DNA of 64,000 bases from an uncultured Candidatus Cenarchaeum sp. (GTDB taxonomy: Archaea > Thermoproteota > Nitrososphaeria > Nitrososphaerales > Nitrosopumilaceae), in assembly GCA_958295735.1 (NCBI GenBank), contig OY282369.1:790161-854160 (forward strand), written 5' to 3'. This document shows, piece by piece, positions 16,830 to 25,973 of this stretch. A program made the translations under genes and the position numbers. Position 1 is the stretch's first letter. Each line of letters opens with the position of its first letter. The notes beneath the pieces are model-generated. The model had not been told where the DNA came from and made no database searches. It saw only the letters and a program-made list of their open reading frames with translations.

Positions 16830-17660
16830 CTACCCGGGAAGCTCGCCGGCGACGTACCTCTCGAACTCGGCGTCGGTCTTTTCCCGCCTGGCGCCCAGGA
16901 ACATCGCGGCGTCCTTGCCCACCTCCAGCCTGGGAGGCGGGTCGTCCGCGGCCACGGCCCCGGCGATCGCGGCGGCCACCTCCCCCGGCTCCGTCCCGAG
17001 CTCCACCATCATCCGGGCGCCCGCGGCCACCCTCCCGGCCAGCTCCGCGTACGGCGAGCCCCCCGGGACGAACGACCTCGCGGAGCCGAGGAACCCGGTC
17101 TTCGTGACGCCCGGCTCCACCGTGACGACGCGCACGCCGAACCGGCCCATCTCGTGCCGGAGGCACTCGCCCAGCCCCTCCAGGGCGAACTTGGAGCAGG
17201 CGTGCGCCGAGGTGCACGGGAACCCTATGCGCCCCGCCACCGAGCTGACGTTGACTATCGTCCCTCCCCCCCGCGCCCTCATGGCCGGGGCGATCCGCCG
17301 TATGGTGCGCACGGCGCCGAGGAAGTTGGTCTCGAGCTGCGCCCTGTACTCGCTGATCGGGACGTCCTCGGCGGCCCCGATCGCGCAGCAGCCGGCGCTG
17401 TTCACGAGGGCGTCGATGCGGCCGCCGCCGCCCTCCAGCACGGCGGCCACGGCGGAATCGACGGAATCGTCGCTGTCCACGTCGAGCCGCGCCACCCTGA
17501 CGTCCAGCCCTTCGCGCCGCGCCTCCTCCAGCAGGCCCTCCCCCTTCGACTCGTCGCGCATCGTGGCGTACGCGGCGTACCCCGCCCTGGCGAGCGCCAG
17601 CGACGCGGCGCGGCCGATCCCCGACGAGCTGCCGGTCACGACGGCCACCTTTTTCCCCAT
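16830..17660 (-). CDS. Short-chain dehydrogenase/reductase with His at the catalytic Tyr position
   Basis: 276 residues, classical SDR length. The N-terminal Rossmann motif is VVTGSSSGIGRA (residues 7-18), followed by LDVDSDDSV and LVNSAGCCAIG (NSAG). Catalytic Ser lies in VNVSSVAG. The YxxxK active site reads TSAHACSKFALEG, so the general-acid Tyr is replaced by His (CAC, one transition from TAC) while Lys is kept. EPGVTKTGF follows. The enzyme may be inactive, use His as acid, or act as a binding protein. The substrate is not predictable. ATG at 17660 follows a TATA run (GTTATAAG) by about 25 bases, and upstream codons in the open frame are spurious. Confidence 0.88.
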   Translation of the reverse strand: MGKKVAVVTGSSSGIGRAASLALARAGYAAYATMRDESKGEGLLEEARREGLDVRVARLDVDSDDSVDSAVAAVLEGGGGRIDALVNSAGCCAIGAAEDVPISEYRAQLETNFLGAVRTIRRIAPAMRARGGGTIVNVSSVAGRIGFPCTSAHACSKFALEGLGECLRHEMGRFGVRVVTVEPGVTKTGFLGSARSFVPGGSPYAELAGRVAAGARMMVELGTEPGEVAAAIAGAVAADDPPPRLEVGKDAAMFLGARREKTDAEFERYVAGELPG

Positions 17661-17801
17661 GCGCCGCGTGCGCGGGCGGCTCTTATAACCTAGCCGGGGA
17701 GGCGGGGGCCGCATCCGCCCGTTCCCGCCGCGCGCGGGGCGGCGCCTGGCGGCCGCGCGGCGAAGCGGCAAGGTTATCTAGGGCCCGATCCGACCCATGC
17801 C

Positions 17802-17990
17802 ATGGCAAGCTATTCCAGCCTGGTGACTGCCAGCAACAAGAAGTTCAAGTCCGACGTGAAGGCCGCGAAGACCCGCGGCGAAGTCACGGCGGCCTTCAAG
17901 GCCCACAGGGCAGAGCACCAGCAGCTGCTGAAGGAACACCTCGCAGAGGAGCTCGAGGCGGCCAACAAGGCGAAGGAAAAGATCGGCTAG
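17802..17990 (+). CDS. Small conserved helical protein (62 aa)
   Basis: 62 residues, Lys/Ala/Glu-rich and predicted almost wholly helical: SNKKFKSDVKAAKTRGEVTA at residues 11-30, then EHQQLLKEHLAEELEAANKA. No cysteines, membrane segment or named domain. It has its own TATA-like run (AAGGTTATCTAGG, about 17770) 25-30 bases upstream of the ATG. Tiny proteins like this are commonly conserved among Thaumarchaeota, but I cannot give a function. Confidence 0.75.
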   Translation: MASYSSLVTASNKKFKSDVKAAKTRGEVTAAFKAHRAEHQQLLKEHLAEELEAANKAKEKIG

Positions 17991-18025
17991 CGCCGCAACG
18001 TCCACAAGACCCGGTCCCGGGCACT

Positions 18026-18508
18026 TTATTCATCCGCGCGTCCGGAGGGCCCTGATCGTGGCCGCGCCGCGGCATCCCCGCCCGCATCGGTTGCGGCATC
18101 GGCATCGCCCGCATCCCCGCCCGCATCGGTTGCGGCATCGGCATCGCCCGCATCGGTTGCGGCATCGGCATCGCCTCCGCTCCCCATCCTCCTCGAGATC
18201 ATCCCCCGCAGATCCCCGTCGTCCCGCCCCGCGGGATCGATCCCCAGCGACGCGCAGATGGCCTCCAGTTTTTCCCTCTCGGTCGCCACCGGCCCGGCCA
18301 CCCTGATGCCGCGCCCGCCCGGCTCCCCCGCCATCTCCCTCATCCCGTCCCTGACGCCCGCCCTCGCCCTTTCGTACTCGCCGGCGGCCTTGCCCAGCCT
18401 CCGCGCTATCTCCGGCAGGCGGTTCGTGCCGAGTATCAGCACCAGCGCGGCGAACGCGATTATGACCCACTCGCCGCCCACGATGTTGAGCGCAAGGCCG
18501 GCCTCCAC
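18026..18508 (-). CDS. tatA: Twin-arginine translocation protein TatA with repetitive acidic tail
   Basis: Membrane component of the Tat pathway, which exports folded proteins. From the GTG at 18508 it has 160 residues. The short membrane helix (EWVIIAFAALVLILG, about residues 13-27) is followed by the amphipathic helix TNRLPEIARRLGKAAGEYER typical of TatA. The remainder is a charged cytoplasmic tail. The last third consists of imperfect copies of DADAATDAG(G), encoded by a minisatellite at about 18060-18180, which is unusual for the family. A TATA run (CGGATTTAATAGGG) about 25 bases upstream supports the GTG start. The longer upstream open frame is rejected. Confidence 0.85.
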   Translation of the reverse strand: MEAGLALNIVGGEWVIIAFAALVLILGTNRLPEIARRLGKAAGEYERARAGVRDGMREMAGEPGGRGIRVAGPVATEREKLEAICASLGIDPAGRDDGDLRGMISRRMGSGGDADAATDAGDADAATDAGGDAGDADAATDAGGDAAARPRSGPSGRADE

Positions 18509-18575
18509 GGGCGCGGGAGGGGGGGCCGCCCTATTAAATCCGCACCGGGACCAGGCGGGCGCGGGCTTGCCCGGG

Positions 18576-18650
18576 CCGGATCCGCGCCCGGCGGCGGCGG
18601 GCATCTCCCCGGCCCCGCGCCCGGATCGCGGCGGGCCCGGGCCCGCGGCG
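18576..18650 (+). repeat. Decayed relic of MITE-A
   Basis: The segment around CCCCGCGCCCGGATCGCGGC matches the right half of MITE-A (copy at 45706) and the relic at 5800, with changes mostly to G/C. Ends are not recognisable. Confidence 0.4.
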
Positions 18651-18733
18651 CGGCGGGAGATCCGCCTCCCGCCCCCGCGGGGCGTTGCTTTATTGCGGCG
18701 CGGGCCGGCGGCGGCGGCGGCGGCGCGCCGGCC

Positions 18734-19435
18734 CTACTTGCGCGCCGCGACCATTATGGCCCCGCCGAGCAGGTCCGTCTCGAACTCGACCGACGAGAAC
18801 CTCTCCAGCAGCATGGCCTCCAGCCGCCCGTTGGTCGGCCACCGCCTGAACGTCCCGTGCAGCGCCGCGAACTTCGGGCCCAGCCTGCGGCCGCCGGCCG
18901 CGCTCGCCAGCAGCGGGACCGCGTACCGCAGGTACGCCGAGACGCCGGCCCGCGCCAGCGCCCCGTCCGGCTTGCCCAGGTCCACTATGACGAGCCGGCC
19001 CCCCTCGCCCAGGACGCGGTGCAGCTCGGATATGGCGCCGCGCAGGTCGATGGCGTCGCGCAGCGAGTACCCGCACAGCACGGCATCGAACCGCCCGTCG
19101 CGGAACGGCATGAACTCGAACACGCCGCACGAGAGCGCCGCCGGGGGGCCGCCGCGGGCCGCCGCGCGGCGCAGCATGGGCAGGAGCGGGTCGCACATGG
19201 TGATGCGCGGGGGGCGCCCCCCCGCGCAGGCCTCGCGCGCCGCCCCGGACATGTTGCCGAACCCCGATCCGGCGTCCAGCACCGCGTCGCCGGGGCCGAC
19301 CCTGCCCCGCACGCCGCGGGCCCGGTGCCCCGCGTCCCGCCCCAGCGAGATCCACGAGTTCACCCTGTCGTACACGGGGATCACCTCGCCCAAGATGCCG
19401 ACCACCTCGCGCCAGTACTCCCTCCCCAGCCCCAT
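18734..19435 (-). CDS. UbiE/COQ5-type SAM-dependent methyltransferase
   Basis: 233 residues. It begins MGLGREYWREVVGILGEVIP. The N-terminal YDRVNSWISLGRD matches the UbiE family start. Motif I is VLDAGSGFGNMSG, motif II is around GRFDAVLCGYSLRDAIDLR, and motif III is HRVLGEGGRLVIVDLGKP. UbiE-type enzymes C-methylate quinone precursors, so a role in menaquinone modification is plausible but not shown. Soluble. The ATG at 19435 is the first that fits the family. Codons upstream belong to the psmA-derived repeat array. A short AT run (CAAATTAC, about 19460) could be its promoter. Confidence 0.82.
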   Translation of the reverse strand: MGLGREYWREVVGILGEVIPVYDRVNSWISLGRDAGHRARGVRGRVGPGDAVLDAGSGFGNMSGAAREACAGGRPPRITMCDPLLPMLRRAAARGGPPAALSCGVFEFMPFRDGRFDAVLCGYSLRDAIDLRGAISELHRVLGEGGRLVIVDLGKPDGALARAGVSAYLRYAVPLLASAAGGRRLGPKFAALHGTFRRWPTNGRLEAMLLERFSSVEFETDLLGGAIMVAARK

Positions 19436-19520
19436 GCCCGCGCCGCCGCGCGGCGCGCCGGTAATTTGCCTTGCCCCCGGCGCCGCGCGCGGGAATGCCG
19501 CGGCCGCGCCCGGATCGCGG

Positions 19521-19730
19521 CCCCTGCTGCCCCAACTTCCCGGCGGCCGCGGCGGCCCCTGCTGCCCCAACTTCCCGGCGGCCGCGGCGGCCCCTGCTGC
19601 CCGAACTTCTTGGCGGCCGCGGCGGCCCCTGCTGCCCGAACTTCTTGGCGGCCGCGGCGGCCCCTGCTGCCCCAACTTCCCGGCGGCCGCGGCGGCCCCT
19701 GCTGCCCGAACTTCTTGGCGGCCGCGGCGG
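19521..19730 (-). repeat. 35-bp tandem array derived from the 3' end of psmA, 6 copies
   Basis: Units begin at 19521, 19556, 19591, 19626, 19661 and 19696. On the minus strand each contains GCCAAGAAGTTCGGGCAG, the same bases that encode AKKFGQ at the C-terminus of psmA, followed by GGGGCCGCC as after the psmA stop. The psmA AAG TAG is altered to CAGCAG in the units, so they carry no stop. The array lies directly downstream of psmA and arose by duplicating its last codons. Confidence 0.85.
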
Positions 19731-19771
19731 CGCGCCCCTCCGGCCCGGCGCCGCCCGCCGCGGGGCGGCCC

Positions 19772-20494
19772 CTACTTCTGCCCGAACTTCTTGGCTGCCG
19801 CGGCGGCGTGCCCCTCCAGCTCGGCGCCCTCCACCCTGCGGAGCGGCCCGCCCCCGGCGGGTATGGTGGCCATCTTGACGTGCGTGGCGCCGCCGTCCGC
19901 CTTTAGGTTCACGGCCGCCACGGCCAGCGCCGCCGCGTCGCCCATGGGGAGGCCCGGATCGTACGCGTCCTCCAGGAACGAGTTGACGTCCTCCGAGCCG
20001 GCCCCGATGGCCACGGCCGAGTACGGGACGGACGTCCCGCTCGGGTCGGTGACGTACACGCGCACGCCCTTCACGTCGACGCCGGCGATTATCAGGGCCA
20101 CCCCGTACGGCCTCACGCCGGAGTACTGGGTGAACTGGTGGCACTGGTCGGCGAGATGCTTGGCCACGGTCTCCACCTCTGCCGGCTCGTCGTAGGTCAG
20201 CCGCGTCCCCTGGGAGAAGAACCTCGCGTTGTCCACCTGCACGCGGGCGTCCGGTATGTAGCCGGCCGCCGCCACGCCGATGTGCCTGTCGACCTGGAAT
20301 ATCTTCTGCGTCACGCTCGGGGCCTGGAGCGGGCGCGCCTTTTCCTCCACGGCTATCACGGCCCCCTCCGGCGAGCGCACCCCCACGGCGAGCGTCCCGC
20401 GCTTCACGGTCTCGATGGCGTACTCCACCTGGTATATGCGGCCGTCCGGCGAGTACATCGTGGGCGTCATGTCGTACCCGCGCGAGGCCATCAT
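19772..20494 (-). CDS. psmA: Proteasome subunit alpha
   Basis: Alpha subunit of the archaeal 20S proteasome. It forms the outer rings that gate substrate entry and dock the ATPase PAN or Cdc48. 240 residues. The N-terminal signature SRGYDMTPTMYSPDGRIYQV and EYAIETVKRGTLAVGV is characteristic of alpha subunits. GVRPYGVALIIAGVD and LEDAYDPG follow. The C-terminus ends AAAAAKKFGQK. A frame open further upstream offers an ATG at 20533, but the TATA run (CTTAAATTTGC on the minus strand) lies downstream of that ATG and 25 bases before 20494, so the shorter start is right. The beta subunit is not in this window. Confidence 0.95.
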   Translation of the reverse strand: MMASRGYDMTPTMYSPDGRIYQVEYAIETVKRGTLAVGVRSPEGAVIAVEEKARPLQAPSVTQKIFQVDRHIGVAAAGYIPDARVQVDNARFFSQGTRLTYDEPAEVETVAKHLADQCHQFTQYSGVRPYGVALIIAGVDVKGVRVYVTDPSGTSVPYSAVAIGAGSEDVNSFLEDAYDPGLPMGDAAALAVAAVNLKADGGATHVKMATIPAGGGPLRRVEGAELEGHAAAAAKKFGQK

Positions 20495-20513
20495 GGCCGG
20501 GAGCGCCCCCGTA

Positions 20514-20524
20514 GCAAATTTAAG
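20514..20524 (-). promoter_or_regulatory. TATA box of psmA
   Basis: CTTAAATTTGC on the minus strand, centred 25 bases upstream of the ATG at 20494. It fixes the psmA start because it lies within the longer open frame. Confidence 0.6.
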
Positions 20525-20532
20525 GGTAGCCA

Positions 20533-20632
20533 TGCGCCCGGCGCGGCCCCGGCCCGGCCTGCCGCGCCGCGGCCCCGGGATGCTCCCGCTGCGCGCGCAG
20601 CCGTGCGCCCGGCGCGGCCCCGGCCCGGCCCG
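20533..20632. repeat. Direct repeat of 71-bp period upstream of psmA
   Basis: TGCGCCCGGCGCGGCCCCGG occurs at 20533 and at 20604, continuing with the same GCCCGGCC. It is noncoding and lies between the divergent psmA and winged-helix gene promoters. Confidence 0.7.
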
Positions 20633-20747
20633 CGGCCCCCCGATGCGGGAGCGGGGCCTTGCTTCTCCGGCCCCGGGGCCCCCGCTGCAGGCGATCTGGA
20701 ACGAAATTGGAAATGGGATTAAATATGGCGGCATTCCGAGGTAAGGC

Positions 20748-21176
20748 ATGCGCGACTCGGCCATGCTGGAGCAGCAGCTCCTCCCGCGGTTCAGGGAGGC
20801 CATAAGGGCGGCCTCCTGCCACGAGGAGCCGGCCGAGGCGATGCCGAGGGCCAAGACCGACAGGCACACGAAGAGCCTGCTGCTGTACCTCTTTTCCGGC
20901 ACCAGGGGCGGGTTCACCAGGCTCCGCATGGTGATGCTGCTGCTGGAGCGCCCGCGCAACACGCACCAGTTAGCGCTGGAGATGGGCCTGGACTACAAGG
21001 CGGTAAAGCACCACACGAGGGTGATGGAAAAGAACAGCATGCTGGCCAGGACCGGCGGCGGGTACGGCGCCTGCCTGCACCTCTCGAACCTCCTCGAGCA
21101 CAACGTGTGCGCCCTGGAGGAGGTCATCGACGTGCTGGAAAGGAAGCGCAGGTCCAAGAAAAAGACGTACATCTGA
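20748..21176 (+). CDS. Winged helix-turn-helix transcriptional regulator
   Basis: 142 residues. The centre reads as an ArsR-like winged helix: GGFTRLRMVMLLLERPRNTH, then QLALEMGLDYKAVKHHTRVM as the recognition helix part, then LARTGGGYGACLHLS as the wing. A C-terminal helix (LEEVIDVLERKRRSKKK) may dimerise. No metal-binding cysteines typical of metal sensors are present, so the signal is unknown. The TATA run (GGGATTAAATATGG, about 20714-20727) is about 30 bases before the ATG. It is divergent from psmA across about 250 bases, but nothing links the two functionally. Confidence 0.82.
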   Translation: MRDSAMLEQQLLPRFREAIRAASCHEEPAEAMPRAKTDRHTKSLLLYLFSGTRGGFTRLRMVMLLLERPRNTHQLALEMGLDYKAVKHHTRVMEKNSMLARTGGGYGACLHLSNLLEHNVCALEEVIDVLERKRRSKKKTYI

Positions 21177-22325
21177 GCGCCCGGACGCATAGGCGCCCTC
21201 CGGGGGCGGCGCGCCGTTGCGGGAGCGCGCGGTCACCCGCGGGCTTGGGACATCATCAAGCAGGGCGGGAGCGCGGCCCGCCCGCCGTATGGGGGAGGGG
21301 CTGCCGGATCCGGCGGGACGGCGGGGGCGCCCGCGCTGCCTCGGAGGGGGCCGCGGCCGCCCTTGTGCGGAGCCGCGATCCCGGCCGGCGCGCGGGAGCT
21401 GCGCCGGAAAGCGGCCCGCAAGATGCCGCGGCTGCCGAAGCGCGGGGCCGCGGCGCGCTGCCGGCGCGCCGGTTGGGGGCACGCGCGCCGGAAGTTGAAA
21501 ACGCGCGGGTCGCGCACCCGACGGCAGCCGCCTGCCCGCGTCCGCCCCGGCGATCTTTGGCGCGAACCCGGCCATCGGCGCCGCGAACGCGGGAGGCGGC
21601 GCGCGCTTCCGCGCGGCCCGGCCCCCCGGCCTCCGCGCCGGCATCGGCGGCGCGGCCTGGCGCGCGCCGCGCCGCGGCAGATCGCGGAAAGGCGCGCCGC
21701 GGGCGCCCCGATCGGCCGGTTCCCGCCGCCCGGCGCCAGGGGGATCCCCCCGATCGGCCCGCGGGCGTTCCCCGCCCTCCGGCGTTGCTCGCGCCCCCCC
21801 CCCCCCCGGCACGCCTGCCGCCGGCCGCCCGATCGAGTCCTGCGCGGCGCCGGCGGCGGGCGCGGGGCGCCCCCGCGCACGCCTGCCGCCCGTCCGGCGC
21901 ATGCGCCTTCCGGCGGCCAGCCGGAGGGCGGACTGCGCCCCGATGCAGGCCGCCGCCTCGTGCGCGGGCGCCTTTTCCCGCCCCCCGCGCCCGCATTCCG
22001 CGGGGGCCCTCCCGATGCCCGCCGCCGTCCAGGCGGGCACGGGGAACTTTCCCCCCGCGCCGCCCGCCGCGCTCGCCGCACAGGTTGCAGAACTTGCGGT
22101 CCGCGGGGAAGGGGCCCGGCCCGGACCCGGTTTGGCGCAGATCTGCGGGGATTCCCAGCGCGGCCGGCCCCCTTGATCCCGCCGCACACGCGGCGGGCTC
22201 CCGCGCGCGGCACGCGCCGCGCGCCTGCCATACGCAGCCGGGGCCCCCCGGGCCGCGCGGCGCTCCTTCCGGGCGCGCCGGCCGGGGATTGTCGGATAAT
22301 CCACTTTTCCGTCGCTTTCGTTACG
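21177..22325. other. GC-rich gene-less stretch
   Basis: About 1.1 kb in which all long frames are Arg/Ala/Pro/Gly-rich shadows on both strands. No RNA gene, terminal repeat or promoter-like AT run is visible except near 22300 (GTCGGATAATCC). It may be decayed mobile DNA like other stretches in this window, but I cannot identify a parent element. Confidence 0.5.
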
Positions 22326-24440
22326 TCAGGCGCGATCTTTCTTGGCGCCCCCGAATGCGAGCGCCACGGCTGCGCCGTCGCGGAACTCTTCGGGAATGCG
22401 GCAGTCGTCCCGCTCTGGGAAAGACAGGCTGCCGCCGTGCGCGACCATGATCTCCTGCACTATGTGAAGCCCAAGGCCCATTCCGCCCGTTTTTGCCGTC
22501 ACTCCAGCTTCGGTTATCACGTCCGTGGGAAGCGAGAATCCCGGCCCGTTGTCGGCGAACAGCAGCGTCGCCCCGCCGTCGGGTTCCCGGCGCGCGGATA
22601 TGAATATCTTCTTGTCCTGCGTGTCCTCGTAGCCGAGCCACCATATCGAATTGTCCAGGATGTTCATTATCGAGGCGACCGCGTGGCCGCGCGAACACGT
22701 GATATCGGCGGCCTTGGCCGCGTCTTGGTTCTCGAATACTATCTCGATCTTGTGGGCCTTGAACCTGAACTCCATGTTGAACAGGGCCTGCTCGATCAGC
22801 TGGTGGGCCGGCCACGTGCCGTGCGTGCGCGTCCTTATCGTGAGCGCGTACCCCTTTACGAGCTTTTCCAGATGCAGCATCAGGGCGGTGGTTCTGTCCG
22901 GCGGATCTCCCTTCGTCTTCAGAACCATGCCGAGTTCCTTCACGATCTTGTCCATCTCGTGTATCGCGACGCCGAGGCTCAGGCCGGCCCCGGCGCTGCG
23001 GAGGAGGGAGGCGTGGATCGCCGCGTAGTCTCTTTCTATCCCGTCCATGGATGCGGACAGATCCTCCCTTAATTTTTTGTCCGCGATTCCCGCGTTTATG
23101 GCGCGCTTCACCTCGGCTATCTGCGAAATCACCGGCTCGCTCCTCGGCGTCGGGCCGTAGAGCGCCCTGACCTTCGCCTTGTCGATCCTGCGCTGGTCCT
23201 CCACCCTTTCGACGGCGTACAGCACGGCATCGGCGAATGTCCGGTACGCCTCGTTTTCCAGGAATCCCTCCCTGTTGGTCTTCTCCCTCAGATCCGGACT
23301 TTCCTTCCTGTCCAGATGCACCGATGCGAGTATCAGGCTGTTGCTGATCCTCGTCGCCGGTGCGTTCATCCTCCTCGCGTCCAGTTCCAGCCAGTCGTTG
23401 CCCGGCTCCCCGTAGTCATACACGCGCATCCCGTCCCGGAATACCCTGATTCCGCCGTTCAGGTCGAGGTACCTCCCCAGCTCCCCGCTTTCGCCCCCCC
23501 TGTGCGCCGCCTGCAGGCCGAGCTTGAGGATCATGGGATCCCGGTCGAATATCTTCCCCCCGAAGCGCACCGTCCCTATTTTGTGGCGGGACAGGTCTAT
23601 CGCGTTCTTGTCCGCGTCCCTCATCGCCATCACCTTCCCAAAGTCGCCCCCGTCCGTGACGCGGCGGGGCGCTATCTTGCCCATCGACGTCCACGGCTCG
23701 AACCTGTAGTCGAATTTCGTGATCCTGTCCCCGTTCATCTCGCATTCGAACCGGAACAGGGCGAGCTCGTCCACGTCCTCCCCGGGCAGGATTCCCTCGA
23801 TCCATTCGTTCTTGTCCGTGGCGAACTCCGTTCTGAACGTGTCCCCTGAACTGTGCGGGGATCGCAGCGAGTTGTAGGATCGGTAGACCGCCCTCAGCAT
23901 CCCCCTGCTCCACGGCCCCCTGAGGTTCCTTATCGTGATCTTTGTGCCCGTCCTCCCTCCTGCGAACTCCCCGGACTCGCGCTCTTCCACCTCGATCGGG
24001 ACGTCCTCGAGGTATTCCGCGTCCCTGAACTCGTTCCAGTCTATTTTGACGCGGACCTCCTTCCTGCCGGATTTTCTGGTCGCCACCTCGATCGCGTCTC
24101 CGAGCTTGTGGGCGGCGAACCTCCCGACTCCCTTTTCTCCCAGCACGATCCTGCCGAATCTTTTCGTCGCCCGCCGCCCGCGGTTCTTCCTGTAGTCGGT
24201 TCCGGGCTCCATCCACACGCCCAGCACGGTCTCCAGATCCATGCCCGTTCCGTCGTCTTCGATCGTTATGACGCCGCCGGCGGCGGAATCCGCGCCGTTT
24301 ATGGCGAGCGAGACGCGCGTCGCGTCCGCGTCGTAGGAGTTTTTCACGAGCTCGAGTATTGCTATGCTTTCGTTTCTTATCAGCTCGTCCCCGAGCCGGA
24401 GCAGCAGCCTGGCCCGGGGTTTGAAGGCCGCCTTCTGCAT
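22326..24440 (-). CDS. Large protein with two GHKL ATPase domains (Hsp90/MORC-like plus histidine-kinase-like)
   Basis: 704 residues from the ATG at 24440. The N-terminal GHKL domain has the N-box ESIAILELVKNSYDADATRV, ITIEDDGTGMDLETV (G1) and GEKGVGRFAAHKLG (G2), as in Hsp90/MutL/MORC ATPases. A long middle part includes NDWLELDARRMN and TNREGFLENEA. The C-terminal third resembles a sensor histidine kinase: GVAIHEMDKIVKELGM (an H followed by E as in a HisKA helix), IMNILDNSIWWL (N-box), LLFADNGPGFS (G1) and GGMGLGLHIVQEIMVAHGG (G2). No membrane segment or receiver domain. Such architectures occur in bacterial accessory and defence regions, but no function can be assigned. The frame is open to an ATG at 24554, a less likely start. 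Confidence 0.85.
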   Translation of the reverse strand: MQKAAFKPRARLLLRLGDELIRNESIAILELVKNSYDADATRVSLAINGADSAAGGVITIEDDGTGMDLETVLGVWMEPGTDYRKNRGRRATKRFGRIVLGEKGVGRFAAHKLGDAIEVATRKSGRKEVRVKIDWNEFRDAEYLEDVPIEVEERESGEFAGGRTGTKITIRNLRGPWSRGMLRAVYRSYNSLRSPHSSGDTFRTEFATDKNEWIEGILPGEDVDELALFRFECEMNGDRITKFDYRFEPWTSMGKIAPRRVTDGGDFGKVMAMRDADKNAIDLSRHKIGTVRFGGKIFDRDPMILKLGLQAAHRGGESGELGRYLDLNGGIRVFRDGMRVYDYGEPGNDWLELDARRMNAPATRISNSLILASVHLDRKESPDLREKTNREGFLENEAYRTFADAVLYAVERVEDQRRIDKAKVRALYGPTPRSEPVISQIAEVKRAINAGIADKKLREDLSASMDGIERDYAAIHASLLRSAGAGLSLGVAIHEMDKIVKELGMVLKTKGDPPDRTTALMLHLEKLVKGYALTIRTRTHGTWPAHQLIEQALFNMEFRFKAHKIEIVFENQDAAKAADITCSRGHAVASIMNILDNSIWWLGYEDTQDKKIFISARREPDGGATLLFADNGPGFSLPTDVITEAGVTAKTGGMGLGLHIVQEIMVAHGGSLSFPERDDCRIPEEFRDGAAVALAFGGAKKDRA

Positions 24441-25223
24441 CGCGCCAGGCGGCTTGCTCAATCCCGCGCGCGCCCTCCGGGCCAGAGCGAGGGGCGCCGC
24501 GCTTCGCGCGCCCGGGCGGCCCTGCGGGTTTCCGGGCCCCCGGCTTGGGAACACATTCCGGGGCGAGCGGGGAGCGCCTGCACGAGCCCGCGTGGGTCCA
24601 ACAGCGATTTAAAACCTCCGCGTGATCTCAAGTGCGAGGTTGCGCGCCCGCGTAGCGGGGGCTGCCGGCCTCGCGCGATCCTGGGCGCGCGCCCGCTCCT
24701 TCCCCGCCCTTCCGCCGTGGCGTCCCCGGGCAGCCGCGGCCGGCCCGGCGCCGCATCTGCCGCACGCTGGCCATGCGCGCCGCCGCTCCTGCCCGACGCC
24801 CCGCCGCCGCCCCCGCCGACGGGCGGGCGCGGGCAGCAACCTGGCGCGATCACGGCGCGCGGGCTGCCCGATGCACCCCCGGGCCCCCTTCCTGCGGCGC
24901 TGCCGGCCGTCCCGCGTTCTGCTGTTCTCCAGATTGCCCGATCCGCCTTCGCGGCGGCCCGGCTTGCCGCGGCCTGCCCGCAAAACCAGCATCCGCCTAG
25001 CGTATGGCCGCGCGCGATCAGGGCAGGGCGCGGCGGCGGTACACGCCGTACGCGCCGGGGCGGCCGAGGCCCGCATCCGGCGTCTGGATGGCGGGCGGGC
25101 GAGGAGCGGGCGGGCGCAAAAAAACGAATTCGGCAGGAATCGCTCGGCGCGCGGGCCGGGCGCGGCTGTCCGGGGGAGCGGCGGGCGCCGGGACGGGGGA
25201 AGGCGGGCGGGCGCGCGGCGCGC
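24441..25223. other. GC-rich gene-less stretch with one promoter-like run
   Basis: No gene is supported. An AT-rich run GATTTAAAAC at 24604-24613 stands out and could be the promoter of the double-GHKL gene on the minus strand, which would then have a leader of roughly 140 bases or start at 24554. The rest is C/G-rich without recognisable repeats. Confidence 0.45.
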
Positions 25224-25973
25224 TCAGCGGCCGTCGTAAAGCGATTCCTGCGCGCCTTTTATCGCGATTTTGGCGGGCTCGGAGGGCAGGCCGAAGGGCT
25301 CGAACGCGCCGGCGCAGGCATCGGCCGCGAGCTTGTCGTGTTCCAGCATCAGTTCGTAGGGGGTTTTTGTCGCCTCGGCGACCCCGATCGTGTCCGCGCG
25401 GCACTTGTATTCGAAGGGTACGGGATTGTCGAACTTTAGGATGCGGCCGCGCGTGTCGTGCAGCTTGATCAGGATCCGCACGCGATCCCCGAAGACGCCC
25501 TTGCGCGCGAGCCTGGACGCGAACAGGAAGATCTCGGTCACCTGATGCACCGTGGACCTGAAGCCGAGAAACGGCGGATCGGGACGGGGTTTCTGCATTA
25601 CGGGATCCCACTCGGCGAACGGAGGGGGGACGTCGTCCCGCCGATCCTCCGGCAGTCCCAGGTAGTGGACGAACCGGCCGCTGCGGTAGAACCTGAACAG
25701 GAACAAAAAGTCGGCCCAGTGCGCGTACGACTCCACCCGCGTTCCCGCGTCCACGTAGTCGCTGAACGGCGGCTTTTTCAAAAGCGGGTATGGCATGATC
25801 CTGTGCCCCACCTGGCTGTCTTCGATCAGGCGAACCAGCTCGTCAAACGTGAACTTTTCCCCGCCGTGCCGGTCGGCCGGCGCCTCCAGCGCGATCTCCC
25901 AGTAGCCGCGTTCCTTGATTTTTTCCATCACTTCGGCGCTCGAGATTCCCTTTCCCACGACTTTGGTGCTCAT
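25224..25973 (-). CDS. Unknown protein, second gene of an AlbA_2/Schlafen operon
   Basis: 249 residues, soluble, no named domain recognised. It begins MSTKVVGKGISSAEVMEKIK and has aromatic-rich stretches (SYAHWADFLFLFRFYRSGRF, about residues 82-101) and FGDRVRILIKLHDTRGRILK. The start ATG overlaps the TGA of the upstream gene in ATGA (25970-25973), so the two are co-translated. Strict coupling suggests that it works with the AlbA_2 protein, perhaps as a partner or effector. Codon use is less GC-extreme than in core genes, in line with an accessory operon. Confidence 0.75.
   Translation of the reverse strand: MSTKVVGKGISSAEVMEKIKERGYWEIALEAPADRHGGEKFTFDELVRLIEDSQVGHRIMPYPLLKKPPFSDYVDAGTRVESYAHWADFLFLFRFYRSGRFVHYLGLPEDRRDDVPPPFAEWDPVMQKPRPDPPFLGFRSTVHQVTEIFLFASRLARKGVFGDRVRILIKLHDTRGRILKFDNPVPFEYKCRADTIGVAEATKTPYELMLEHDKLAADACAGAFEPFGLPSEPAKIAIKGAQESLYDGR

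Noticed and set aside
21177-22310. Long Arg/Pro/Ala-rich open frames on both strands
   Set aside because: They arise from scarcity of A/T and thus of stop codons. No domain, promoter or codon pattern supports them.
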